A DNA stretch of 48,957 nt, from IMG/VR virus record IMGVR_UViG_3300032242_002508, positions 1-48,957 of that record; one strand, written 5' to 3'. Under the pieces are notes generated by a model. It did not search any database. It saw only the letters and a list, made by a program, of their open reading frames with translations, and was not told where the DNA came from. A program made the position numbers and the translations under genes. Below are positions 35,693 to 43,208 of the stretch, one piece after another. Origin of the DNA: a virus. How positions within the stretch are numbered: position 1 is the first letter of the stretch; each line of letters starts with the position of its first letter.

Positions 35693-37423
35693 TTATCCAT
35701 TTACCACATGACGGAGAACAAACCTATTAGGATCTAGTGAACTAGCACTATTTCTAGCCATGCGGCGATAATCATCTAATCGTGCCAATGCTTGTTCATC
35801 GTCCTGTGCCTGAAAAAGTTCATACTCTTCACCAGTTCTACTGTCATAAATTTGATATTCATTATTTCTACTAGGTGGTGGACCAAATGCAGGTTCAGCA
35901 GGACCGGCACTTACTTTTGCTTTAATAGGCTCATTAGGTTTTTGTATACCTCTTGCTTTTTTAAGTAAAGTTATTAAGTCTTGTTTCTGCAATTGACCAG
36001 ATGAATATTTAGCAAAAACATCAAGTGCATCGCCTTTCGTTGTAGGTTTTAATAATTTATATAATTTTTTAAGATATTCCGTACGATATTTTTGTGGATC
36101 ACATGCAGCATCTAATGCTACTACAAATCGTAATAGTGTATTTTCTAATTTAGGTATATCTTCATTTAACCAATCACCACCTGGGCTGCGAAATTCAATA
36201 TAGCCCTCTTTAGCATTAATACTAACATATTTGCCAGTATTGCCACTATGAATAAGTTTTGCTGCCTCTACACTTAGTCCCTTTCTCATTTCATCAAAAA
36301 AACCAAGTAACTCAGGTTCACCCTGCATATAAGTGGCTCTAGACTGTAAACTACTCATTGCACTTTTTGCGAAACTATTTGCTGAACGACCAAATTGGTC
36401 TAATACATATTCATCACCTAATAATAGCGCAAGTTTTACATAGTCTAATTTTTCACGGCTACAACCAGGCACACTTACATTCATGTGTAAACCTGTACTT
36501 CTATTAGTATAACAATTGTTTGTTCTAGCCCACTGAACTACTTCATTTAAACTGGTAATCATTTCATCTAAGGGCAATGGATTACTTACAAATTCTAGAC
36601 CTGAATCACTGGGCTCTTTCTTTGAAGTAAGACTACCATCTGGTTCTATAGTGTAAGTATCATTTGGTTTACTACGGCCAATACTTGTCCAATCGTTGCT
36701 TCCACCTGACATATAATAACTACCATGGTAACTATCACTTACCGCTATGTTGTTAAGACCTAAGTCTGTCATAAACTGTAAAGCAACTTGTTTTATAGTT
36801 CTTTCGCCTCCAGCCTCTGGATATGTCCAATATGGCCAAGTAATGTCATAGCCCATTTCAATATCACTCATGAATCTAATGCCTGAATCTCTTAAAAACT
36901 CTCTTTCATTTGAGTCATCATTCATATATTCTTCAAGCATAGATTCTCTAAAAGCCTCGTCCGCTTGATCATATATGGCATTACCATGACCTTCTTCTAC
37001 AGCATCGTCAACTAATTCTTCAAGGTGACCTTTAGTATTGTATTCAATATTTTCTTTTGCCCATTGATATACATGCTCGGTTGGAGAATGATTCCAATCT
37101 TCACTTATTTTTTCAAGTACCCATTCTGTATATTCTTCTTGTAATTTGCTATGTAATCTACCAACTTCACTTGGGCTATTCCATTCACCATCGGCTTCGA
37201 AAAATTCATATATTTGGTCAAGACTTCTTACAGGTCGATCTTCATCATAATCAGGCTCTGGACCTGAATCTTCATCTTCGCCACCTGCAACATCAGGTAC
37301 ATACATTTCAAATTCCATACCTGCTATGGCACCGGTGCCTGCTGCTAATTGCTTTAATGAGCTTGGACTCATATCTATTTCGTCCAAGACTTGGGTTTCA
37401 TTTAAAAATTCTTTTGCTCTCAT
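35693..37423 (-). CDS. Amidoligase-type cargo protein with capsid-targeting-like leader, 576 aa
   Basis: Leader MRAKEFLNE|TQVLDEID fits prohead-protease cleavage (L-N-E|T), with VLDE|I just after. The body matches the amidoligase group of COOH-NH2 ligases (glutamine-synthetase fold): AGMEFEMYVP (35..44), TIEPDGSL with later GLEFVSNPLPL, TGLHMNVSVPG and YIEFRSPGGDWL. Such enzymes form amide bonds on peptides or modify amino groups. The C-terminal 100 residues hold a basic linker and a QDDEQALARLDDY tail. Starts with ATG at 37423 behind a weak ACTAAATA box. Confidence 0.82.
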   Translation of the reverse strand: MRAKEFLNETQVLDEIDMSPSSLKQLAAGTGAIAGMEFEMYVPDVAGGEDEDSGPEPDYDEDRPVRSLDQIYEFFEADGEWNSPSEVGRLHSKLQEEYTEWVLEKISEDWNHSPTEHVYQWAKENIEYNTKGHLEELVDDAVEEGHGNAIYDQADEAFRESMLEEYMNDDSNEREFLRDSGIRFMSDIEMGYDITWPYWTYPEAGGERTIKQVALQFMTDLGLNNIAVSDSYHGSYYMSGGSNDWTSIGRSKPNDTYTIEPDGSLTSKKEPSDSGLEFVSNPLPLDEMITSLNEVVQWARTNNCYTNRSTGLHMNVSVPGCSREKLDYVKLALLLGDEYVLDQFGRSANSFAKSAMSSLQSRATYMQGEPELLGFFDEMRKGLSVEAAKLIHSGNTGKYVSINAKEGYIEFRSPGGDWLNEDIPKLENTLLRFVVALDAACDPQKYRTEYLKKLYKLLKPTTKGDALDVFAKYSSGQLQKQDLITLLKKARGIQKPNEPIKAKVSAGPAEPAFGPPPSRNNEYQIYDSRTGEEYELFQAQDDEQALARLDDYRRMARNSASSLDPNRFVLRHVVNG

Positions 37424-37428
37424 AGTAT

Positions 37429-37436
37429 TATTTAGT
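37429..37436 (-). promoter_or_regulatory. Late-promoter-like box ACTAAATA
   Basis: ACTAAATA on the minus strand, five bases before the ATG at 37423, at the stop codon of the GNAT gene. Two mismatches from the T4 late consensus make it tentative. Confidence 0.3.
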
Positions 37437-38209
37437 TAATTACCCCAATTTGCTAACAGTCCAACCTTGTATAAAAATGGTAGATTGTACACATCATTGT
37501 AATAAATCTTTATGGCATTGTTGATTGCTTTAAATTCTTTTTCACCGGCATGTACTGGGAACAAATACCAATGTTTATTAATCGCACGGGATAGTGTACT
37601 TGAAGGGCCTTTATTTACACCTAAACTTTTTGCCCCTGCTTTGGTCATAGATTTTTCAAATTTCTTTTGAATTTTAACTAGTTCAGGATTACTATTTGCT
37701 TGTTCACTTACATTGACCCAACCCCAACCTGATATCATAACACCGGGTGTTTTACTTAAACTGATCCAATTTCTACGACCACCTACTGTTTGGCTTTCAC
37801 CCGCTATTAATTGTATGCCCTGATCTCTAAGTGCTATCTTGTACAATAGATTACCAATACCCATACCACGATATTCTTCGTCAACGGTAACAAACTCTAC
37901 GGTGTATGCAGGTTGCAATGGAAAATCTTTTACTGGAGATAATACCAAGTCACCTATTATTCTGTCAGAGTTATTAACTATGATAATATGATATTGACCA
38001 ACATCATCTTTTGGAATAATACCATATCTTAAATCCTGATCATCGGGAACAGGCTTTAACTTTTTAAACATAGCATTTATTTGTGTGCTAGCCGCTCGTT
38101 CTAGTTGACCGATGTAATCCTTGCCTTGGCTTGATAATTCAGATTGTGGTATTCTAACAATAGCATCTTGTACTATTTCTTCGTCAACCACAAACTCATT
38201 TAGTCTCAT
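37436..38209 (-). CDS. GNAT acetyltransferase-like cargo protein, 257 aa
   Basis: Start at 38209 (MRLNEFVVDEEIVQDAIVRI), where the ATG overlaps the Dps stop as TAATG; the longer frame to 38248 is inside Dps. The leader MRLNEFVVDE resembles the capsid-targeting leaders of neighbouring genes. The acetyl-CoA-binding signature is EYRGMGIGNLLYKIAL. The C-terminal half (NKHWYLFPVHAGEKEF, then IKIYYND) is similar to the region after the GNAT module of the 706-aa protein at 13802..15922, so the two are paralogous. Confidence 0.83.
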   Translation of the reverse strand: MRLNEFVVDEEIVQDAIVRIPQSELSSQGKDYIGQLERAASTQINAMFKKLKPVPDDQDLRYGIIPKDDVGQYHIIIVNNSDRIIGDLVLSPVKDFPLQPAYTVEFVTVDEEYRGMGIGNLLYKIALRDQGIQLIAGESQTVGGRRNWISLSKTPGVMISGWGWVNVSEQANSNPELVKIQKKFEKSMTKAGAKSLGVNKGPSSTLSRAINKHWYLFPVHAGEKEFKAINNAIKIYYNDVYNLPFLYKVGLLANWGN

Positions 38210-38649
38210 TATGCACGAGCTTTTTTCAAAGTAGCACGTAACATCCAAGCATTCTTTGTATACAAATCTTGTAACTCAGCCATATAGTTAGCAATGCCTT
38301 GAGCATTTTGCTCGGTAGCAACATCAAATATTTCAACTACTAGTCTTGTCATTGTTTCGGAATTCTCTAACAATTCTTCTAGCATTAATTCAGCACGAGG
38401 AATTTTATACTGTTCTTCAATGATACTTAGTTCAAGCATTCTACCCAAGCTTCCAGGTGAATAACTATCTAATGTTCTGATATATTCAGCGATAGTATCA
38501 ATAGTTTCGTAAATATTTTCATACATTTTATTTAAAAATTTATGATATTGAGGAAAGTCAGGGCCTTCGATATTCCAATGAAATCCATGTGTTTTAGTGT
38601 ACACTACAAATGTACTTCCTAATAGAGTTTTTAATTTATCTGCTAACAT
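38209..38649 (-). CDS. Dps/ferritin-like protein, 146 aa
   Basis: A four-helix-bundle protein of the Dps family, which binds DNA and oxidises and stores iron. The ferroxidase positions are retained: FHWNIEGPDFPQYHKF (His24, His36) and ETIDTIAEYI (Asp51, Glu55). Length is typical. The ATG overlaps the stop of a 15-codon micro-ORF (TAATG), and its own stop overlaps the GNAT start. It has no capsid leader but lies inside the cargo gene series, so it may protect DNA during infection. Confidence 0.88.
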   Translation of the reverse strand: MLADKLKTLLGSTFVVYTKTHGFHWNIEGPDFPQYHKFLNKMYENIYETIDTIAEYIRTLDSYSPGSLGRMLELSIIEEQYKIPRAELMLEELLENSETMTRLVVEIFDVATEQNAQGIANYMAELQDLYTKNAWMLRATLKKARA

Positions 38650-38696
38650 TATTTTGGGTATCCTTTTCTATTCCAATAAAAATCAAAGTCTGTCAT
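38649..38696 (-). CDS. Putative 15-aa coupling micro-ORF
   Basis: Encodes MTDFDFYWNRKGYPK. Its ATG overlaps the stop of the 1170-aa gene (ATGA), and its stop overlaps the dps ATG (TAATG), so it exactly bridges the two genes. It may only carry ribosomes from one to the other. AAGAAAAAAG upstream is a weak ribosome site, while AAAGGA inside the micro-ORF could serve dps. Confidence 0.4.
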   Translation of the reverse strand: MTDFDFYWNRKGYPK

Positions 38697-41600
38697 TTCT
38701 TTTTTCTTCCCTGACAATGAGCACGTTGTGAAAATCCTTTTGGATGACTACAATCTATGCTTCTTTTATATTTATCGCTCCACTTCTCTTTCAATTCTTC
38801 CTGCTCACTAGTAATAGTCATTATACGATAACCACCTTTCTTTTTAAAAGGACCATATTCTTGTTCATAAGACCCAGGCATTGGTAAGCCTTTTGTTTCG
38901 CTTATGCCTTGAAGAATTGAACTTTCATTAGTTTTCTTTTTAGTAGCAACATTGATAGCTTTTCCGTGACGTTCTGGGTTAGGATCTTCTCTACGCTTTC
39001 TAGCGGCCGCACTTGCACGACCCTTTTTACCTAAATTTTGTGCTTTGCTTTGTGGTAAACATTTTGGTTTACCTTCACTGTCATCACCTCTAGCACAAGC
39101 ACCACGTATCTTGCCATCAGGTCCAAATCTTACCCACTTCTCTTTGAACCATTTATGTAAGTTTTCATCAGTTTGTTCTATACCTTCTAATATAGAACTC
39201 TCACTCTTTGTTCCCCAGTTGCTAGCACCTTTCTTACGACATTGTACTAATGCACCTGACGCATACGCACTGGGCCATACCTTGTAACGACTTTTTACTT
39301 TATAGTAACAAGCATCTTTCTTTTCGTTAATCATTTCTTCACTAAACATTGGACCACCGCATTCAGGACATTCTTGGTGATCTTCGTTGGTATTCTTCAC
39401 ACAGTTAGGATATGTTTTACCAAACATTATCTTGTTACCTTCTTTATGGTAACCTTTCCAACAAGCTTCGTCAAGTTCTTCTAATGTCATTGTTTGCTCC
39501 CATACTTGACTATCTTCTCCGCGATTTTTATCCCAAAAGTGTTTACCGGCTTTGGTTTGATCACTACTGCGACGAATAGTAAACCCAAGACTTTTTACAT
39601 AATCATACATTGTTTTGGCAATGCTCTGCCCACGAAACTCTTCATCTATAGCAAGATCAGCAGGTACTAGAGTACTACCATCGCGGTCAAATACAGCATA
39701 ACCTGCTTGATATCCATCAACTATAGGACGAATGATTACTTCACTGCCATCAATAGCAACATTTAATTTTATACCACCAACGTCAACATTAGTGCCTTCC
39801 GCTATACTCTTTTTTGCTTCTGTTAAATTATATTTTTTACCAAATCTTTTGGCATAATTAACATATCCGTTGTGTGTATTGAAAGTTCCCTGTCGGTCTC
39901 GTAAGAATCTTTCATTGGGTTTTGGAATTACCCAAACAGCACTGGGTTTTATTCCACCATAGTTAACCACATTGTGGTATCGTTTCATAAGATACTGTAT
40001 AGTAGAATCACTGATTCTATTTACCAACCATTTACCGGCAATAGCAATCGTTTCAAAATCAACATTGGGTTGTTGTAATTTAACTCTAAGTTCTTCAGGA
40101 ACTGCTTGACCAATTTTTAACAGATTTGGTTGTAAATTTTTAGTATTAACTAACTGTCTTAATAAGCTACCTAGTTCATCTTCATCTGGTGTAACAGTTG
40201 CTAAGTTTTTTCCTGAAAATTCAAATACGTAACCATTTGGTTCTTGTTTAATATATTCAGCATATTGTTCGTCGGGAACATTAGACATAAAACTATATCT
40301 AACCGCATTACCAAATTCTTTAGTCATATAGACGCCTGGCAAAGGTGCAAAATTTTCTTGACCTTTATATTTTTGTGCTATTAATTCTGGATCAATTTTT
40401 AACCCTTGACTAGAGATACCCTGATAACCAGCCTTGGTAGGTGTTCCGTGATATAAAACACTGGATTGTAGTTTTTGATCGGGCACAACAGCTTCCTCTA
40501 CACCTTGTTTGTAGAGTGATATATTTTTTAATGGAATAACTCCATGATATTCTATGGTGTCACCTTCATTGTCTTGTACATTACTATCAATTTGAAACTT
40601 GTTTGGATCTAGTCCTGCTGTAGAAATTTCAAGTATAACAATTTGATCCAACCACTCATCGGGAACCATGTCACTAGTTTCAGCATAACTTTCTGCCACA
40701 TATGGGTCTAAAGCAAGATATACGACACCACGCTTACTATCTTCCCAGTTTCTCTTTCCGCCTGCACCTAGTCCTTTTAATTTGATATTCTTTAATCTTG
40801 GTTTATAAGTAGCATGGTATAGTATTGGCGGTATACTTTGTTCTATGCCTTCCGCCACACCTTGCTGACCTTCTTCTATATTTTGTAAAACTTCTTTAGC
40901 GTGGGGCAGGACCTGTTGTAAAGTAGGGCATTTACTTTTTCCATATCCCAACTCTAGCAAATTTTTCTCACTAATCTCAATTTCTTCTGCGTTACCGTTA
41001 TTTGGATATTTTTGCAACATCCAATTAACATCAGTCTCTCCAGAAGCATCAAGACGCCATCTTTCATCAAGTTTTACATACGCATGAATTAATACTGTAC
41101 TACCCATTTGTTCATCATACTCAACCAATGCCATTAATGGCATCTTAGATAGTCTGTGTAATGCAATTGCAAAAATAGGGCAATCACCTTCTTCAAAATT
41201 CAACTTGCCTTCTGCTACACCTTGCTTACGCAATGTATGCCGTGCTTGGCCTGCATCATAATCTGCACCTAATCGTTTGTATATACTGGCAGCGGCATTA
41301 TTCGTATCTGTATCTGATGTTACCGCATACTGTTTACTTAAACTTTTTAACAAATCTGTATAAAGACCACGACCTCTTAACTCGTCATCAAACACTTGAG
41401 AATATTCAACTACCAGTGAATCACCCGCTAGATCAGCCCAAACACCAGCAACAGTCTTACCAGCAGGATCAGTTACTCTGACGAATGTGTTTGCCGCTAC
41501 ATCACTTTTCCAAGGTACTTCACGCCCTGCTTCAAACCGCCAAGTGTAACCTAAGCCAGTCGTTCCACTAATTGGTGACGAACCATCTTCAAATACATCT

Positions 41601-42205
41601 CTACCCCAAGCTTTCCACATTTCACCACCTGCAGTACTTTTATATGGACTTGGTTTAATATCATTACCTAGATTCTTAGCATATTGATACATTGCTGTAG
41701 CAATACCTTTGCCACGATATTTTTCCTGAACTTTAGTGTCATCACTTTCTAGCCAACTATCACCGTTCTTACCTTTTTTACGAACTAATACAAAACTTGC
41801 TGAGCCTATAATATCCATAGTTTTAGGATCATATGCTTTTACTACTAGACCCTTAGCATCTTTACCATATACCATAGATCCTTCAAATTCACTAGCATCA
41901 AATATGTAGTTGCCAATTTTTTCAGGTTTAGTACTAAAGATTGGTGCATTCTTTGGTCTGTTAAAAATCTCTGGGCTAGTTTTTTCTGTAACTTGTTTTT
42001 CAGTATCATCCTCAGGCTTTTTAGTTGGAGGAATGATACGGTCTAGTTCTTTTTGAAACTTTTCTCTATCAGGTTGACTTTTTTTACGTTCACGTTCTAA
42101 TGCACGATTAAAACGCAATTGTGCTGGACTAGGCCCACCCCAATAGGATTCTGTTACATCATTTGTTTCGGTATCCTTGCCAATACCTTTTAAAATGCTG
42201 CTCAC
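38693..42205 (-). CDS. Giant modular polyprotein: 3 GNAT, papain-like, 2 ADP-ribosyltransferase-like and Cys-rich modules, 1170 aa
   Basis: GTG start (MSSILKGIGK) after AAGGGATAA. Modules by eye: GNAT 98..205 (YRGKGIATAMYQY), GNAT 215..325 (LRGRGLYTDLL), papain-like 335..445 (DCPIFAIALH Cys342, His374, Asp386), ART-like 459..565 (ILYHAT, VVYLALDPYVAESYA), ART-like 583..765 (VLYHGT, GVYMTKEFGNAVRYSF), GNAT 805..905 (FRGQSIAKTMYDYV), and Cys-rich zinc/basic domains 913..1170 (CPECGG, KVKSRYKVWPSAYASGALVQ, GFSQRAHCQG). VAE|G or IAE|G sites fall between modules (331, 451, 802), and SSILxGI recurs at 2, 1003 and 1095. Confidence 0.85.
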   Translation of the reverse strand: MSSILKGIGKDTETNDVTESYWGGPSPAQLRFNRALERERKKSQPDREKFQKELDRIIPPTKKPEDDTEKQVTEKTSPEIFNRPKNAPIFSTKPEKIGNYIFDASEFEGSMVYGKDAKGLVVKAYDPKTMDIIGSASFVLVRKKGKNGDSWLESDDTKVQEKYRGKGIATAMYQYAKNLGNDIKPSPYKSTAGGEMWKAWGRDVFEDGSSPISGTTGLGYTWRFEAGREVPWKSDVAANTFVRVTDPAGKTVAGVWADLAGDSLVVEYSQVFDDELRGRGLYTDLLKSLSKQYAVTSDTDTNNAAASIYKRLGADYDAGQARHTLRKQGVAEGKLNFEEGDCPIFAIALHRLSKMPLMALVEYDEQMGSTVLIHAYVKLDERWRLDASGETDVNWMLQKYPNNGNAEEIEISEKNLLELGYGKSKCPTLQQVLPHAKEVLQNIEEGQQGVAEGIEQSIPPILYHATYKPRLKNIKLKGLGAGGKRNWEDSKRGVVYLALDPYVAESYAETSDMVPDEWLDQIVILEISTAGLDPNKFQIDSNVQDNEGDTIEYHGVIPLKNISLYKQGVEEAVVPDQKLQSSVLYHGTPTKAGYQGISSQGLKIDPELIAQKYKGQENFAPLPGVYMTKEFGNAVRYSFMSNVPDEQYAEYIKQEPNGYVFEFSGKNLATVTPDEDELGSLLRQLVNTKNLQPNLLKIGQAVPEELRVKLQQPNVDFETIAIAGKWLVNRISDSTIQYLMKRYHNVVNYGGIKPSAVWVIPKPNERFLRDRQGTFNTHNGYVNYAKRFGKKYNLTEAKKSIAEGTNVDVGGIKLNVAIDGSEVIIRPIVDGYQAGYAVFDRDGSTLVPADLAIDEEFRGQSIAKTMYDYVKSLGFTIRRSSDQTKAGKHFWDKNRGEDSQVWEQTMTLEELDEACWKGYHKEGNKIMFGKTYPNCVKNTNEDHQECPECGGPMFSEEMINEKKDACYYKVKSRYKVWPSAYASGALVQCRKKGASNWGTKSESSILEGIEQTDENLHKWFKEKWVRFGPDGKIRGACARGDDSEGKPKCLPQSKAQNLGKKGRASAAARKRREDPNPERHGKAINVATKKKTNESSILQGISETKGLPMPGSYEQEYGPFKKKGGYRIMTITSEQEELKEKWSDKYKRSIDCSHPKGFSQRAHCQGRKKK

Positions 42206-42209
42206 AGTA

Positions 42210-42956
42210 TTATCCCTTAATCTTTTTTGCTATCTCATGTGCTTTAACTATTGTACTTTTTTTCAAAGGTGGACGATCACCTGTTGATTTCATGGATTGA
42301 GCCATACCAATAGCATATGGATTAGCTTTTTTCTTAACACTTTCACCAGCCATTCCATTACCAATAACTCCACCAGTCATTTCATTTGCAAATCTTTGCT
42401 GTTCCATGTACTCACGCACAGTGTTTAAATAATCACTGGCTTTGATAATCTTTTCTTGTACCCAACCTTCTATACCATCTTCTTCGCTTACATCACCAAG
42501 CATATCAAAAATCATTTTTGCATTTTTAATAGACTGATAAAGATCGCCTTTAGCCATTTCTACTTCTCTATCAGTTCTATCTGATGCTTTAGAAATGAAT
42601 CCTCTTGTGTTTCTGCCGTGTCCAGGAACTAGAATTAAATCTTCTTCTTGTAAGTCATCTTCGTTGACTTTTTCAGGCTTGGCAGTTAAAATCTTGCGAG
42701 CTTCTTTCTTAGTTAGATTATACTTCTTTTGAAACTCGGCATCTGTTAAATCTTTAATATCCATTGCCAGTTCTTTGACACGACCTTCAGTTAAGCTATT
42801 AGCATATGGCTTACTAGTTTTCTTACCTTTGAATAAGTTACCTACTTTTTTCTGTCCATAGATACTTGGATTTCTTGTTTGCATACCGTTCATTGCAAAC
42901 GGTACAGTAGCAACTGAACCGGCAGTTGTTGATTCTATAATCTGATTAATTTTCAT
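42210..42956 (-). CDS. Virion-type protein with capsid-targeting-like leader, 248 aa
   Basis: Leader MKINQIIE|STTAGSVATV (I-I-E|S) and a later SLTE|GRVKEL site fit prohead-protease cleavage. The central part EVEMAKGDLYQSIKNAKMIF and GWVQEKIIKASDYLNTVREY matches a helical domain found in many structural proteins of aquatic T4-like phages; the N-terminal GRVKELAMDIKDLTDAEFQK is a short helical module. Likely head-associated. The GATAAATA box (42979..42986) lies 22 nt upstream. First gene of the second cargo series. Confidence 0.8.
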   Translation of the reverse strand: MKINQIIESTTAGSVATVPFAMNGMQTRNPSIYGQKKVGNLFKGKKTSKPYANSLTEGRVKELAMDIKDLTDAEFQKKYNLTKKEARKILTAKPEKVNEDDLQEEDLILVPGHGRNTRGFISKASDRTDREVEMAKGDLYQSIKNAKMIFDMLGDVSEEDGIEGWVQEKIIKASDYLNTVREYMEQQRFANEMTGGVIGNGMAGESVKKKANPYAIGMAQSMKSTGDRPPLKKSTIVKAHEIAKKIKG

Positions 42957-42978
42957 AGCGAAGTTCCAAATGATATAG

Positions 42979-42986
42979 TATTTATC
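42979..42986 (-). promoter_or_regulatory. Late-promoter-like box GATAAATA
   Basis: GATAAATA on the minus strand in the intergenic region, 22 nt before the ATG at 42956. It would drive the series 42956 to 33326. The preceding sequence also holds an AACTT/AAGTT inverted repeat. Confidence 0.55.
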
Positions 42987-43027
42987 AAAACACCAATCAA
43001 TTAGAACTTCCTATTTAAGTTAGAGAA

Positions 43028-43198
43028 TTAACTCCACTTGATGATTACGATACCTGAGCCACCGTCAGAGTAGGGGTCACCGCTATCTCCAATTGCCCTG
43101 CCTCCGCCGGCGACAACAAGATACTCAACAGTACTAGTCTTTTGATCCATCATGGGATTAAATGTTGCGCTTAGAAAACCTCCTAGATATTGACTCAT
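43028..43198 (-). CDS. Truncated glycine-rich adhesin paralogue, 56 aa
   Basis: Encodes MSQYLGGFLSATFNPMMDQK, then TSTVEYLVVAGGG and, after a short acidic loop, SDGGSGIVIIKWS. The beginning matches the protein at 45385..46269 and the end matches the GSGIVI-type segment that closes each glycine-rich domain. It looks like an internal deletion of a larger adhesin gene that kept both ends and the reading frame. GAGTCAATA region upstream has only a weak ribosome site. Confidence 0.6.
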   Translation of the reverse strand: MSQYLGGFLSATFNPMMDQKTSTVEYLVVAGGGRAIGDSGDPYSDGGSGIVIIKWS

Positions 43199-43208
43199 AA
43201 TATTATCC

